From: Pseudomonas sp. P8_241
GTDB lineage: Bacteria; Pseudomonadota; Gammaproteobacteria; Pseudomonadales; Pseudomonadaceae
DNA length: 64,000 bases
Direction of reading: 5' to 3'
Assembly (NCBI RefSeq): GCF_034008315.1
Contig: NZ_CP125377.1
Span: forward strand, 806,001-870,000
Shown in pieces: positions 8,604-18,070 of the stretch. A program made the translations under genes and the position numbers. The number at the start of each line of letters is the position of its first letter. The stretch's first letter is position 1. The notes under the pieces were generated by a model. That model was not told where the DNA came from and did not search any database. It was given only the letters and a program-made list of their open reading frames with translations.

Positions 8604-9899
8604 TTATTCCTGATCTTCGCCACGCTCGCGGGCAATGGCACGGTAGCCAATGTCCTTACGATAGAAACAGCCTTCCCAATCAATACGGGCTGCCAGTTTG
8701 TACGCTTGCTGCTGGGCAGCGTCGACGCTCGCACCCATGGCGGTGGCGCAAAGTACCCGACCACCGGCCGTTACGACCTGACCATCCTTGAGCGCAGTAC
8801 CGGCATGGAAGACCTTGCCTTCCATTGCTGCCGCCGCATCCAGGCCATTGATGGCTGCGCCTTTGGTGTAGTCACCAGGATAGCCGCCCGCAGCCAATAC
8901 GATACCGACGCTCGGACGTGGATCCCATTGCGCTTCGACCTTGTCCAGTGCCTGCGCCAGTGCCGCTTCGACCAGCAGTACCAGGCTCGACTGCAAGCGC
9001 AGCATGACCGGTTGGGTTTCCGGGTCGCCAAAGCGGCAGTTGAACTCGATAACTTTCGGATTGCCAGCCTTGTCAATCATCAGTCCGGCATACAGGAAGC
9101 CAGTGTAGACGTTGCCTTCCTCGGCCATGCCACGCACGGTTGGCCAGATCACCAGGTCCATGACGCGCTTGTGCACCTCGGCGGTGACGACCGGAGCAGG
9201 GGAGTAGGCGCCCATGCCGCCAGTGTTAGGGCCCGTGTCGCCGTCGCCGACGCGTTTGTGGTCCTGGCTGGTGGCCATCGGAAGCACGTTCTTGCCGTCG
9301 ACCATCACGATGAAGCTGGCTTCTTCGCCGTCGAGGAATTCTTCGATGACGACCCGCGAACCTGCGTCGCCAAAGGCATTGCCGGCGAGCATGTCACGCA
9401 CGGCGTCTTCGGCTTCGGCCAGGGACATGGCGACGATCACGCCTTTACCGGCAGCCAGACCGTCGGCCTTGATCACGATTGGCGCACCTTTTTCACGCAG
9501 ATAAGCCAGGGCCGGCTCGATCTCGGTGAAGTTCTGGTAGTCGGCGGTCGGGATCTTGTGGCGCGCCAGGAAATCTTTGGTGAAGGCTTTCGAGCCTTCC
9601 AGCTGTGCGGCGCCTGCGGTCGGACCGAAGCAATCCAGGCCACGGCTGCGGAACAGGTCCACAACACCGGCAACCAGCGGCACTTCGGGGCCGACGATGG
9701 TCAGGGAAACGTTCTTTTCGGCAAAGTCTGCCAGCTGCTCAAGCGCCAGCACGTCGATGGCGACGTTCTCGCATTTGGCTTCGATGGCGGTACCGGCGTT
9801 GCCCGGGGCTACGAACACTTTCTGCACGCGCGGATCCTGAGCCACTTTCCAGGCCAGTGCGTGTTCACGGCCACCGCTGCCAATGATCAAAACATTCAT
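8604..9899 (-). CDS. purD: Phosphoribosylamine-glycine ligase PurD
   Basis: PurD catalyses the second step of purine synthesis, joining glycine to phosphoribosylamine with ATP to give GAR. The 431-aa length is normal. The N-terminal glycine motif MNVLIIGSGGREHALAWK is followed by the ATP-grasp core with KADGLAAGKGV (near residue 145), FLDGEEASF and the metal-binding FNCRFGDPETQ. It lies downstream of purH on the same strand, separated by 150 bp that hold a REP palindrome pair. The two may therefore be one transcript whose mRNA ends are protected by REP structure, or two units. retS follows 99 bp further on. Confidence 0.96.
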   Translation of the reverse strand: MNVLIIGSGGREHALAWKVAQDPRVQKVFVAPGNAGTAIEAKCENVAIDVLALEQLADFAEKNVSLTIVGPEVPLVAGVVDLFRSRGLDCFGPTAGAAQLEGSKAFTKDFLARHKIPTADYQNFTEIEPALAYLREKGAPIVIKADGLAAGKGVIVAMSLAEAEDAVRDMLAGNAFGDAGSRVVIEEFLDGEEASFIVMVDGKNVLPMATSQDHKRVGDGDTGPNTGGMGAYSPAPVVTAEVHKRVMDLVIWPTVRGMAEEGNVYTGFLYAGLMIDKAGNPKVIEFNCRFGDPETQPVMLRLQSSLVLLVEAALAQALDKVEAQWDPRPSVGIVLAAGGYPGDYTKGAAINGLDAAAAMEGKVFHAGTALKDGQVVTAGGRVLCATAMGASVDAAQQQAYKLAARIDWEGCFYRKDIGYRAIARERGEDQE

Positions 9900-9931
9900 T
9901 TCAAAAACCTCGGATGACGCAAATCTGGGAA

Positions 9932-10033
9932 CTGTAGGAGCGAGCTTGCTCGCGATGGTGGTTAACGATAACGCGGGGTGTCTGAAACACTGTGGCGTCT
10001 AGTCGTTCTTCGCGAGCAAGCTCGCTCCTACAG
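9932..10033. repeat. REP pair (inverted) between purH and purD
   Basis: Two inverted copies of a TGTAGGAGCGAGC-type REP lie at 9932-9958 and 10011-10033, with a 52-bp spacer. Together they can fold into a long hairpin in the purH-purD intergenic RNA. Confidence 0.85.
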
Positions 10034-10049
10034 GGGGAATGCTGTGCTG

Positions 10050-11657
10050 TCAGTGACGGAAGTGGCGCATGCCGGTGAACACCATCGCGATACCGGCTTC
10101 GTCGGCAGCAGCAATCACTTCGGCATCACGCATCGAGCCGCCTGGCTGAATCACGGCAGTCACGCCCGCCTTGGCTGCATTGTCCAGACCGTCGCGGAAC
10201 GGGAAGAAAGCGTCGGAAGCCATCACCGAACCGGCTACCTGCAGGCCAGCGTGCTCGGCCTTGATAGCAGCAATGCGCGCCGAGTTCACGCGGCTCATCT
10301 GGCCGGCGCCGACACCGATGGTCTGGCGATTCCTGGCGTAGACGATGGCGTTGGACTTCACGTACTTGGCGACTTTCCAGGCGAAGATCAGGTCATTGAT
10401 TTCCTGCTCGCTCGGGGCGCGTTTGGTGACCACTTTCAAGTCATCGGCGCCGATCATGCCGATGTCGCGGCTCTGTACCAGCAGGCCGCCGTTCACGCGC
10501 TTGTAATCCCAGGCAGCGGCGCGATCAGCCGACCACTCGCCGCAGGCCAGCAGGCGCACGTTGGCTTTGGCCGCCACGATGGCGCGGGCTTCTTCGCTGA
10601 CCGAAGGCGCGATGATCACTTCAACGAACTGACGCTCGACGATGGCCTTGGCGGTTTCGGCATCCAGTTCGCGGTTGAAGGCGATGATGCCGCCGAAGGC
10701 GGATTCGGTATCGGTGGCGTAGGCCAGTTCGTAGGCCTGACGGATGCCACCCTCAGCGTCCGGGCTGACGGCTACGCCGCACGGGTTGGCGTGCTTGACG
10801 ATCACGCAGGCCGGCTTGACGAAGCTCTTCACGCATTCCAGTGCGGCATCGGTGTCGGCCACGTTGTTGTACGACAGTTCTTTGCCTTGCAGCTGGGTCG
10901 CAGTGGCGATGCCCACTTCGGCAGGCTTGGCTTCAACGTAGAACGCTGCGCTCTGGTGCGGGTTCTCGCCGTAGCGCATTTCCTGGGCCTTGATGAACTG
11001 GCTGTTGAAGGTGCGCGGGAATTCGCTGCGTCCTTCGGTGCTCAGTGTCTCGGCAGTCTGATTCACAGTGCCCATGTAGTTGGCGATCATGCCGTCGTAG
11101 GCCGCGGTGTGCTCGAACGCCTTGAGCATCAGGTCAAAGCGCTGAGCGTAGGTCAGGCCGCCGGCCTTGAGGCCTTCCAGGACGCTGGCGTAATCGCTGG
11201 CATTGACCACGATGGCCACGTCTTTATGGTTTTTTGCTGCGGAACGGACCATGGTCGGGCCGCCGATATCGATGTTTTCGATGGCGGTCGGCAGGTCGCA
11301 GCCTGGCTTGTTGATGGTGGCTTCGAACGGGTACAGGTTGACCGCTACCAGGTCGATCGGCTTGATGCCGTGCTCGTTCATGATGGCGTCGTCGATACCG
11401 CGACGACCGAGGATGCCGCCGTGGATTTTCGGGTGCAGGGTCTTCACCCGGCCGTCCATCATTTCGGCAAAGCCGGTGTAATCCGCGACTTCCACTGCGG
11501 CAACGCCGTTGTCCTGCAGCAGCTTGAACGTCCCGCCGGTGGAGAGGATCTCGACGCCCAGGGCTTCAAGCTCCTTGGCGAATTCGAGGATCCCGGTCTT
11601 GTCGGAAACACTGATCAAGGCGCGGCGGATCGGCAGGCGGGTAGTCTGGTCGGTCAT
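10050..11657 (-). CDS. purH: Bifunctional AICAR formyltransferase / IMP cyclohydrolase PurH
   Basis: PurH performs the last two steps of IMP synthesis. The 535-aa protein has the IMP cyclohydrolase (MGS-like) domain first ([29 protein letters not shown], about 1-190), then the AICAR transformylase domain with the catalytic VKHANPCGV motif (Lys-His) and [10 protein letters not shown] near the C-terminus. The start was set at 11657 because MTDQTTRLP is the conserved Pseudomonas N-terminus. The 11 extra codons available upstream have no spaced ribosome site. It lies downstream of dusB-fis, beyond a clear intrinsic terminator, so it should have its own promoter within the roughly 80 bp before it. 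Confidence 0.95.
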   Translation of the reverse strand: MTDQTTRLPIRRALISVSDKTGILEFAKELEALGVEILSTGGTFKLLQDNGVAAVEVADYTGFAEMMDGRVKTLHPKIHGGILGRRGIDDAIMNEHGIKPIDLVAVNLYPFEATINKPGCDLPTAIENIDIGGPTMVRSAAKNHKDVAIVVNASDYASVLEGLKAGGLTYAQRFDLMLKAFEHTAAYDGMIANYMGTVNQTAETLSTEGRSEFPRTFNSQFIKAQEMRYGENPHQSAAFYVEAKPAEVGIATATQLQGKELSYNNVADTDAALECVKSFVKPACVIVKHANPCGVAVSPDAEGGIRQAYELAYATDTESAFGGIIAFNRELDAETAKAIVERQFVEVIIAPSVSEEARAIVAAKANVRLLACGEWSADRAAAWDYKRVNGGLLVQSRDIGMIGADDLKVVTKRAPSEQEINDLIFAWKVAKYVKSNAIVYARNRQTIGVGAGQMSRVNSARIAAIKAEHAGLQVAGSVMASDAFFPFRDGLDNAAKAGVTAVIQPGGSMRDAEVIAAADEAGIAMVFTGMRHFRH

Positions 11658-11691
11658 CTCAATTTCCATCAAAAGCAAAGGAGTCAGCAAA

Positions 11692-11721
11692 AAAGGCGAC
11701 CGGTTCTACGCGGGCGCCTTT
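11692..11721 (-). terminator. Intrinsic terminator of dusB-fis
   Basis: Read on the minus strand this is a 7-bp stem (AAAGGCG/CGCCTTT) with a 16-nt loop, followed by a run of six T. It lies 18 bp after the fis stop codon. Confidence 0.7.
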
Positions 11722-11738
11722 CTGGTTTGATTGAATGC

Positions 11739-12059
11739 TTACAGCAAATCGTACTGCTTGAGTTTCTTGCGCAGCGTGCCACGGTTCAGTCCGAGCATCT
11801 CGCTGGCCTTGGTCTGGTTGCCCTTGACGTAGTTCATCACGCACTCGAGCAGGGGAGCCTCGACTTCGGAGAGCACCAGGTTGTACACATCCGTGACGGC
11901 AGCGCCCTCAAGGTGGGCGAAATAATTGTGCAGCGCCTTCTCGACACTCCCGCGAAGGGTCTGGCCTTCTTCGCTTGGCGTATTGAGGTGCTGTTTCAAA
12001 TTTACGTTGTCGCTCACGGGTGTTGTTCCACTCACTAAAGTCTCGGTCATCATCGTCAT
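11739..12059 (-). CDS. fis: DNA-binding protein Fis
   Basis: Fis is a small homodimeric nucleoid protein that bends DNA and activates or represses many growth-phase genes. The protein is 106 aa, with the helix-turn-helix at the C-terminus ([20 protein letters not shown], about residues 80-99) and the dimerisation core before it. The start at 12059 gives [11 protein letters not shown] and overlaps the dusB stop by an ATGA, so fis is translated as the second gene of the dusB-fis operon, the arrangement found in gamma-proteobacteria generally. A strong terminator follows. Confidence 0.95.
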   Translation of the reverse strand: MTMMTETLVSGTTPVSDNVNLKQHLNTPSEEGQTLRGSVEKALHNYFAHLEGAAVTDVYNLVLSEVEAPLLECVMNYVKGNQTKASEMLGLNRGTLRKKLKQYDLL

Positions 12060-13066
12060 GCGGCCACCCCTTCTCCGTCCCCTGTCAGGCTCTTGTAACG
12101 CTCGGCAAAAAACTCCCGAACGTTGGCGCATTGTGTTTCCGTACCATCCAAACGATTGAAGTGGGCGCGAAATTCCCTGGCGCCCGGCAAGGTTGCGAGA
12201 TACCAGCCCACATGCTTTCGAGCGATACGGACACCCATGACATCGCCATAGAAAGCGTGCAGGGCAGCCAGATGCTCTAGCAGAATGCGTTCCACCTCGA
12301 TCAGTTCCAGCGCCGGGAGCTTCTCGCCGGTACGCAGGAAATGATCGATCTCGCGAAAAATCCACGGCCGCCCCTGGGCAGCCCGGCCAATCAACAGGCC
12401 GTCGACACCGGTCGCGTCGAGCACGTACCGGGCCTTCTCAGGCGAATCGATATCGCCATTGGCGAAAACCGGGATCGACACGGCCTGCTTGATCGCAGCA
12501 ATCGTGTCGTACTCGGCTTCACCGGTGTACAGGTCGGCTCGGGTGCGGCCATGCACTGCCAGCGCCGTAATGCCTGCCTGTTCGGCGATCTTCGCCACCG
12601 TCAGGCCGTTCTTGTTGTCCCGGTCCCAACCGGTCCGGATCTTCAGGGTTACCGGCACATCAACCGCAGCCACAACAGCCTGCAGGATCTCGGTGACCAG
12701 TGCTTCATCCTTCAGCAACGCGGAGCCGGCAGCCTTGTTGCAGACCTTCTTCGCCGGACAGCCCATGTTGATGTCAATAATCTGTGCGCCCAGTTCTACG
12801 TTGGCTCGGGCTGCATCCGCCAGCATCTGAGCATCACCACCGGCGATCTGTACCGAGCGTGGCTCGGGATCGCCTTCGTGGATCATGCGCATGCGCGATT
12901 TGCGGGTGTTCCACAAACTCATGTCGCTGGTAACCATTTCCGAGACTACGAGTCCCGCGCCCAAACGCTTGCACAGCTGACGAAAGGGTTGGTCAGTGAC
13001 ACCCGCCATCGGGGCGAGGATCAAGCTGTTTTGTAATGTGTATGGACCGATGCGTACCGCCGACAT
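12056..13066 (-). CDS. dusB: tRNA-dihydrouridine synthase DusB
   Basis: This FMN enzyme reduces specific uridines in tRNA to dihydrouridine. The 336-aa protein has the TIM-barrel motifs of the family: [13 protein letters not shown] near the N-terminus, [19 protein letters not shown] with the catalytic cysteine (CPAKKVC), [13 protein letters not shown] and VFANGDI, then [15 protein letters not shown]. It is the promoter-proximal gene of the dusB-fis unit and overlaps fis by 4 bp. In enterics this operon's promoter is autorepressed by Fis and is stringently controlled. The 185 bp upstream here would hold the equivalent promoter, but I see no certain Fis site. Confidence 0.95.
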   Translation of the reverse strand: MSAVRIGPYTLQNSLILAPMAGVTDQPFRQLCKRLGAGLVVSEMVTSDMSLWNTRKSRMRMIHEGDPEPRSVQIAGGDAQMLADAARANVELGAQIIDINMGCPAKKVCNKAAGSALLKDEALVTEILQAVVAAVDVPVTLKIRTGWDRDNKNGLTVAKIAEQAGITALAVHGRTRADLYTGEAEYDTIAAIKQAVSIPVFANGDIDSPEKARYVLDATGVDGLLIGRAAQGRPWIFREIDHFLRTGEKLPALELIEVERILLEHLAALHAFYGDVMGVRIARKHVGWYLATLPGAREFRAHFNRLDGTETQCANVREFFAERYKSLTGDGEGVAA

Positions 13067-13251
13067 AGGACTTCCCTGTTGTGGGGCCGGATCATGAGAG
13101 TTCGAAAAAGGGTTGGCATGATACCCGCTCTCGATGACTGGATAAAGGCTGAATTGAACAAAATCTGAACAGTTATTCTGTTATTACCAGTGGTTTGGTC
13201 CGCAGGCTGAAAGTCAGAAAGCCGACGTCAATCCCTGAGCGGGGAAGCGAT

Positions 13252-14478
13252 TCACTCTGGCGAGTGAAAGCTCAAGCTGTAGTTCACCGCTTTTGCGCCG
13301 GGATCGAGGATGTCCAGTGCGATGTGGATCGGCGTCTGCGGCGGCATCTCCACCTTGCCCTGGAGTTCGCCATTGAGATACTCGCCGGGTTTGAAGCGAC
13401 GGCTGGCGATCAGGTGGCCGTTGAGGTCTGCAAAGCGCAGTTCCAGCAGCGGGAAGGGTTGGGAGAACGGGGCGCGGTTATAGATGATGGCATCGACCAC
13501 AAGCGCGCCGTTGAACTCCGGATGGCTGCGCACGACCAGGTTGCTGCTTTTGATTTTTGCGATGTCTACCTTGGACGGCACGTCGCAACCGATTTGCGGA
13601 CACAGTTGCTGGAACCATGGGCGGTATTGATCCTGTCGCGCGAGTTCGTCGAAGTGATAGGTGATGTACTGCCCGGCAAGCGCGCCGGCGGCGAGCAGGG
13701 TCAGCAACAGCCAGAGAAGGCGGCGACCCCAGGGAGAGCGGCGTTTTTGCCAGTCCAGTTGCAGCGGATCGTCGGTCAGGTCCTGGAGCACTTCGGAGCG
13801 CACGCCGGGTTCGTTGCGTTCGCGGCGCTGGCGCAGCGGTTCGACCGTTGGCAGTGCGTCGTCGATTTCGTGCTCGTCGGTTGCTGACAGGCGCTCATGG
13901 TTGAGTGGTTTGTCGAGCGGGTCGTGCAAGAGCAGTTGGGGCGGTTCGTCGTCCAGTTCAACCGGCTCCAGGGATAGCGAGGGTTCGGTGCGCGAAACGG
14001 TTTTTGATTCCGCCGGTTCAGGGGCTTCGAAACTATCGAGGGATTCCTCGGATCGAGCGCGATCGGCGGCCGATTCGCTGAACAGGCTGTCGGACCATGG
14101 CTCCTCGTCCTGCTCGGCGGAGTCGCGACGGGCGCTCAGCGATTCGTCACGATGTCGACCGAGTTCGGTGGCGGGCTGGATTTCCCGCTGTTCGAGTCGG
14201 GCAAGCTCTTCGTCAAGGTCCAGGCTATCCAGATCCAGTTCGGCCGCGCGCCATTGCTTTTGGCTAATGGCGCGGGGCTCGGGGAGGATCTCGGTAATAG
14301 CCGGTGGTGCTGCTGCCGGGGCTTGCTTGCCGGCTTGCTCAAGCAGCTGCTTGGCGGCATTGAACACCTGCAGGCACGAGCCGCAACGAACCACCCCCCG
14401 CGCCACGCTCAACTGGGCATGACTGACGCGAAAGCTGGTTTGGCAATGCGGGCACTGGGTGACGAAACTGTCGGTCAT
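13252..14478 (-). CDS. Zinc-ribbon, single-pass membrane protein (DUF3426)
   Basis: The 408-aa protein has an N-terminal MJ0042-type zinc ribbon with cysteines 9, 12, 32 and 35 (CPHC and CGSC). A long acidic, low-complexity linker (about 60-240, rich in Glu, Ser and Asp) comes next, then one transmembrane helix (about 255-275, LLWLLLTLLAAGALAGQYI) and a C-terminal DUF3426 domain (about 285-405). The topology should place the zinc ribbon in the cytoplasm and DUF3426 in the periplasm. It corresponds in position to PA4851 and lies 30 bp after prmA, so it is probably co-transcribed with it. The function is unknown. Confidence 0.85.
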   Translation of the reverse strand: MTDSFVTQCPHCQTSFRVSHAQLSVARGVVRCGSCLQVFNAAKQLLEQAGKQAPAAAPPAITEILPEPRAISQKQWRAAELDLDSLDLDEELARLEQREIQPATELGRHRDESLSARRDSAEQDEEPWSDSLFSESAADRARSEESLDSFEAPEPAESKTVSRTEPSLSLEPVELDDEPPQLLLHDPLDKPLNHERLSATDEHEIDDALPTVEPLRQRRERNEPGVRSEVLQDLTDDPLQLDWQKRRSPWGRRLLWLLLTLLAAGALAGQYITYHFDELARQDQYRPWFQQLCPQIGCDVPSKVDIAKIKSSNLVVRSHPEFNGALVVDAIIYNRAPFSQPFPLLELRFADLNGHLIASRRFKPGEYLNGELQGKVEMPPQTPIHIALDILDPGAKAVNYSLSFHSPE

Positions 14479-14508
14479 GCGGCGATCCGGAATATGCAGG
14501 CGCTCATT

Positions 14509-15387
14509 CTAGCGCCGACGGCCAGTGATGCGCACCCAGCCATCGCGATTGGCGATCGGGTCCAGATCGAAGTCTTTGGCGTACGCGGCAGCCACTTCAT
14601 CGCCTTGCTCGGCGAGTATGCCGGAAAGCGCCAGACGCCCGCCCGATTTTACCAGGCGGGTCAGTTGTGGTGCCAGGGATACCAGAGGGCCGGCGAGAAT
14701 GTTCGCGACCAGTACGTCCGCCGGAACCTGCGGCAGATCTTCCGGCAGGTACAGCGGGAACAGGTGCTCGGCAATGTTGTTGCGTCCGGCGTTGTCGCGC
14801 GAGGCTTCCAGCGCCTGCACGTCGATGTCGGTGCCCACGGCTTCCCTGGCACCCAGCAGCAGGGCGGCAATCGCCAGAATCCCCGAGCCGCAACCGAAGT
14901 CCAGCACGTTGCAGTCTTTCAGCTCCTGGCCATCGAGCCATTCAAGGCACAGCGCGGTGGTCGGGTGGGTGCCGGTGCCGAATGCGAGGCCCGGATCCAG
15001 CAGCAGATTGACCGCATCCGGCTCAGGCGCGGCGTGCCAGCTCGGCACGATCCACAGGCGCTGGCCAAAACGCATCGGCTGGAAACCGTCCATCCACGTG
15101 CGTTCCCAGTCCTGGTCTTCGATCACTTCGCTGTGATGTTCGGGTAGTGGGCCGCCGGTGAGCAATTCGAGATGAGCCAGTACGCTGGCGGCTTCGGTGC
15201 CACCTTCGAACAGGGCCAGCAGATGCGTGTGGGACCACAGCGGCGTGGTATTGAGTTCCGGTTCGAAGATCGGCTGATCTTCGGCGTCCATGAAGGTCAC
15301 CGAGACGGCCCCGACCTCAAGGAAAGCGTCTTCGTAGGTTTCGGCTTGTTCTGGGCTGATGGCGAGACGTACTTGCAGCCAAGGCAT
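14509..15387 (-). CDS. prmA: Ribosomal protein L11 methyltransferase PrmA
   Basis: PrmA trimethylates ribosomal protein L11 at several amino groups using SAM. The start at 15387 gives [16 protein letters not shown] and 292 aa, the usual length; a 34-codon upstream extension is rejected because it is Arg-rich and unlike the family. The SAM-binding motif is [18 protein letters not shown] (about residue 167 on), followed by the post-II motif [14 protein letters not shown], in which Asn-Ile-Leu replaces the NPPY of other methylases, as expected for PrmA. The N-terminal third is the L11-recognition domain. The DUF3426 gene follows within 30 bp. Confidence 0.94.
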   Translation of the reverse strand: MPWLQVRLAISPEQAETYEDAFLEVGAVSVTFMDAEDQPIFEPELNTTPLWSHTHLLALFEGGTEAASVLAHLELLTGGPLPEHHSEVIEDQDWERTWMDGFQPMRFGQRLWIVPSWHAAPEPDAVNLLLDPGLAFGTGTHPTTALCLEWLDGQELKDCNVLDFGCGSGILAIAALLLGAREAVGTDIDVQALEASRDNAGRNNIAEHLFPLYLPEDLPQVPADVLVANILAGPLVSLAPQLTRLVKSGGRLALSGILAEQGDEVAAAYAKDFDLDPIANRDGWVRITGRRR

Positions 15388-15490
15388 GGCGGGCACCTTT
15401 GAAAAATATAGATTGCAGCCTAGCGGTCTGCGAGAAGCGCGCAAGTTTACGCGAGCGCGACGCAGATGACGACTATAGGGGTGAAGCAAA

Positions 15491-15563
15491 AAGATCGCAG
15501 CCTGCGGCAGCTCCTACAGGGGAACGCATTCCAGATGTAGGAGCTGCCGCAGGCTGCGATCTT
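15491..15563. repeat. REP inverted repeat, GGAGCTGCCG type
   Basis: Two perfect 28-bp arms (15491-15518 and 15536-15563) are separated by 17 bp, between accC and prmA. The arm contains AAGATCGCAGCCTGCGGC and CTCCTACA, and the same family recurs at 19874, 39166 and 42938. Confidence 0.9.
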
Positions 15564-15574
15564 CTGATCTTAAA

Positions 15575-15604
15575 CAACAAAGCCGCCCGAAGGCGGCTTT
15601 GTTG
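15575..15604 (-). terminator. Intrinsic terminator of accB-accC
   Basis: A 13-bp perfect stem (CAACAAAGCCGCC and its complement) with a 4-nt loop lies 14 bp after the accC stop. On the minus strand it is followed by GTTTAAG. Confidence 0.8.
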
Positions 15605-15617
15605 ATAGGGTCGAAGC

Positions 15618-16976
15618 TTAGTGCTTCTCGCCAGCCAGCTTGTGCTCGAGGTAGTGAATGTTCACACCCCCTTTGCAGAAGCCTTCGTCGCGGGTCAGGT
15701 CGCGGTGCAACGGGATGTTGGTCTTGATCCCGTCGACCACGATTTCGTCCAGCGCATTGCGCATGCGCGCCATGGCTTCGTCACGGGTTGCGCCGTAGGT
15801 GATCAGCTTGCCGATCAACGAATCGTAGTTCGGCGGAACGGCATATCCACTGTACAGGTGCGAATCGACGCGAACGCCGTTGCCGCCTGGTGCATGGAAG
15901 TGCTTGACCGTGCCCGGGCTCGGCATGAAGGTCTTCGGGTCTTCGGCGTTGATCCGGCATTCCAGCGCGTGACCGCGGATGACCACGTCATCCTGGGTGA
16001 ACGACAGCTTGTTGCCGGCGGCGATGCTGAGCATCTCCTTGACGATGTCGATACCGGTGACCATTTCCGAAACCGGGTGCTCTACCTGGACACGAGTGTT
16101 CATCTCGATGAAGTAGAAACGACCGTTTTCGTAGAGGAACTCGAAAGTGCCGGCGCCACGGTAACCGATGTCGATGCACGCCTTGACGCAGCGGGCGAAG
16201 ACTTCCTGGCGAGCCTGCTCGTCGATGCCCGGTGCCGGCGCTTCTTCGAGGACTTTCTGGTGGCGACGTTGCAGCGAGCAATCGCGGTCACCCAGATGGA
16301 TGGCCTGGCCCTGGCCGTCGGAAAGAACCTGAACTTCCACGTGACGTGGGTTGGTCAGGAATTTTTCCAGATAGACCATCGGGTTGCCGAACGCCGCGCC
16401 TGCTTCGGAGCGGGTCAGTTGTGCCGAGGAAATCAGGTCTTCTTCCTTGTGCACAACGCGCATGCCGCGACCACCACCGCCGCCGGCGGCCTTGATGATC
16501 ACCGGGTAACCGACTTCACGACCAATGCGCAGAGCGGTTTCTTCGTCCTCCGGCAGCGGGCCGTCAGAGCCCGGAACGGTCGGTACGCCAGCGGCGATCA
16601 TCGCGTGCTTGGCCGAAACCTTGTCGCCCATCAGGCGAATGGTTTCGGCTTTTGGACCGATGAAAGCGAAGCCGGAGTTTTCGACCTGCTCGGCGAAGTC
16701 GGCGTTTTCCGCAAGGAAGCCGTAGCCAGGGTGAATGGCAGTGGCGCCCGTCACTTCGGCCGCGGCGATGATTGCCGGAATGTGCAGGTAGGAGTGGGCG
16801 GCCGATGCCGGACCGATGCAGACGGATTCGTCTGCCAGGCCCAGGTGCATCAGTTCCTTGTCAGCCTTGGAGTAAACGGCGACGGTCTTGATGCCCATCT
16901 CTTTGCAGGCGCGCAGGATCCGCAGGGCGATCTCACCGCGGTTGGCGATCAGAACTTTTTCCAACTTCGCAGTCAT
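15618..16976 (-). CDS. accC: Acetyl-CoA carboxylase, biotin carboxylase subunit AccC
   Basis: AccC carboxylates the biotin carried on AccB, using ATP and bicarbonate, the first half-reaction of fatty-acid synthesis. The 452-aa protein has the N-terminal biotin carboxylase domain ([18 protein letters not shown]), the ATP-grasp glycine loop ([14 protein letters not shown]), the catalytic ECRINAEDP and [12 protein letters not shown] motifs, and a C-terminal domain. The ATG at 16976 has GGAGAG about 6 bp upstream. The longer ORF (to 16997) would run into accB and was rejected. It follows accB by 17 bp and ends at a strong intrinsic terminator. Confidence 0.97.
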   Translation of the reverse strand: MTAKLEKVLIANRGEIALRILRACKEMGIKTVAVYSKADKELMHLGLADESVCIGPASAAHSYLHIPAIIAAAEVTGATAIHPGYGFLAENADFAEQVENSGFAFIGPKAETIRLMGDKVSAKHAMIAAGVPTVPGSDGPLPEDEETALRIGREVGYPVIIKAAGGGGGRGMRVVHKEEDLISSAQLTRSEAGAAFGNPMVYLEKFLTNPRHVEVQVLSDGQGQAIHLGDRDCSLQRRHQKVLEEAPAPGIDEQARQEVFARCVKACIDIGYRGAGTFEFLYENGRFYFIEMNTRVQVEHPVSEMVTGIDIVKEMLSIAAGNKLSFTQDDVVIRGHALECRINAEDPKTFMPSPGTVKHFHAPGGNGVRVDSHLYSGYAVPPNYDSLIGKLITYGATRDEAMARMRNALDEIVVDGIKTNIPLHRDLTRDEGFCKGGVNIHYLEHKLAGEKH

Positions 16977-16993
16977 CAAAGGCTCTCCGCGGT

Positions 16994-17458
16994 TCAAACG
17001 ATGGTGAACAGCGGTTGGTCGTACTCAACCGGCTGGCCGTCTTCAACGAGGATGGATTCGATCACACCGCTGGTTTCAGCTTCGATGTGGTTCATCATCT
17101 TCATGGCTTCAACGATACACAGGGTGTCGCCTTTCTTCACGGTCTGACCGACTTCAACGAAGGACGGCGAGGATGGCGAAGATTTGCGGTAGAACGTACC
17201 GACCATCGGCGAACGGGCAACGGTGCCGTTCAGTGCAGGGGCGGCCGGAGCAGCAGGGGCGGCAGCGGCAGCTGGAGCGGCGGCAGCGACAGGCGCGGCA
17301 GCCGGAGCTGGCATTGGAGCCGGCGCGTAGTACTGCTGAGCCGGGGTCTTGCTGTGACGGCTGATGCGTACGGACTCTTCGCCTTCCTTGATCTCGAGCT
17401 CGTCGATGCCGGACTCTTCCAGCAATTCGATCAGTTTCTTAACTTTACGGATATCCAT
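16994..17458 (-). CDS. accB: Biotin carboxyl carrier protein AccB
   Basis: AccB is the 154-aa carrier subunit of acetyl-CoA carboxylase. Biotin is attached to Lys120 in the motif EAMKMMN. The N-terminal segment (1-40) is followed by a long Ala/Pro-rich flexible linker (about 44-78), then the lipoyl/biotinyl domain (79-154). It sits 17 bp upstream of accC and 24 bp downstream of aroQ, so aroQ-accB-accC looks like one transcript. In E. coli, AccB represses its own operon; whether this happens in Pseudomonas cannot be read from the sequence. Confidence 0.97.
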   Translation of the reverse strand: MDIRKVKKLIELLEESGIDELEIKEGEESVRISRHSKTPAQQYYAPAPMPAPAAAPVAAAAPAAAAAPAAPAAPALNGTVARSPMVGTFYRKSSPSSPSFVEVGQTVKKGDTLCIVEAMKMMNHIEAETSGVIESILVEDGQPVEYDQPLFTIV

Positions 17459-17482
17459 GAATCATCAACTCCCAAGGGTCGG

Positions 17483-17938
17483 TCAGGGGCGGTTAACTTG
17501 TTGTTCAAGCTGTTCCAGGGCGGCCTCCAGGGCCAGTCGGTAACCGCTGGCGCCAAGGCCGCAGATCACTCCCACCGCTACATCGGAGAAGTAAGAGTGA
17601 TGGCGGAAAGGTTCGCGTTTGTGCACGTTAGACAAATGCACTTCGATGAATGGGATGCTCACCGCCAGCAGCGCGTCACGTAATGCGACACTCGTATGCG
17701 TAAAAGCTGCTGGATTGATCAAAATGAAGTCCACACCTTCGCTGCGCGCAGCGTGGATGCGATCGATCAATTCGTACTCGGCATTGCTTTGCAGGTACAG
17801 CAAATGGTGGCCGGCTTCGCGGGCGCGGCGTTCCAGGTCCTGGTTGATCTGCGCCAGAGTCGTAGCGCCATAGGTGCCCGGTTCACGGGTGCCAAGCAAA
17901 TTCAGGTTGGGTCCGTGCAGAACGAGTAGCGTCGCCAT
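17483..17938 (-). CDS. aroQ: Type II 3-dehydroquinate dehydratase AroQ
   Basis: AroQ catalyses the third shikimate-pathway step, anti-elimination of water from 3-dehydroquinate, as a dodecamer. The 151-aa protein shows all the signatures: [17 protein letters not shown] with the catalytic Tyr23, [16 protein letters not shown], and [17 protein letters not shown] containing the general-acid histidine region. It is the first gene of a tight aroQ-accB-accC cluster, as PA4846-PA4848 are in P. aeruginosa. No alternative start fits the family N-terminus MATLLVLHG. Confidence 0.97.
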   Translation of the reverse strand: MATLLVLHGPNLNLLGTREPGTYGATTLAQINQDLERRAREAGHHLLYLQSNAEYELIDRIHAARSEGVDFILINPAAFTHTSVALRDALLAVSIPFIEVHLSNVHKREPFRHHSYFSDVAVGVICGLGASGYRLALEAALEQLEQQVNRP

Positions 17939-18070
17939 CGGCTGTTCCTTTGTTATCCGTGTGCAATTGTCAGAACCCGGCGACTATGCCGCAAAGCCTT
18001 TATGACTGTCCAGTTCTCTGCAATAGCCAGCACGATGCCCGATGTTTGCGCAAAATATATGACTGCTTGA

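Noticed and set aside
9978..12038. A 686-codon plus-strand open frame opposite purH
   Set aside because: It lies wholly antisense to purH and fis, is compositionally typical of antisense frames in GC-rich DNA and has no ribosome site.
15621..17147. A 508-codon plus-strand open frame opposite accC
   Set aside because: Antisense to a well-supported biotin carboxylase gene with biased third positions; no family pattern.
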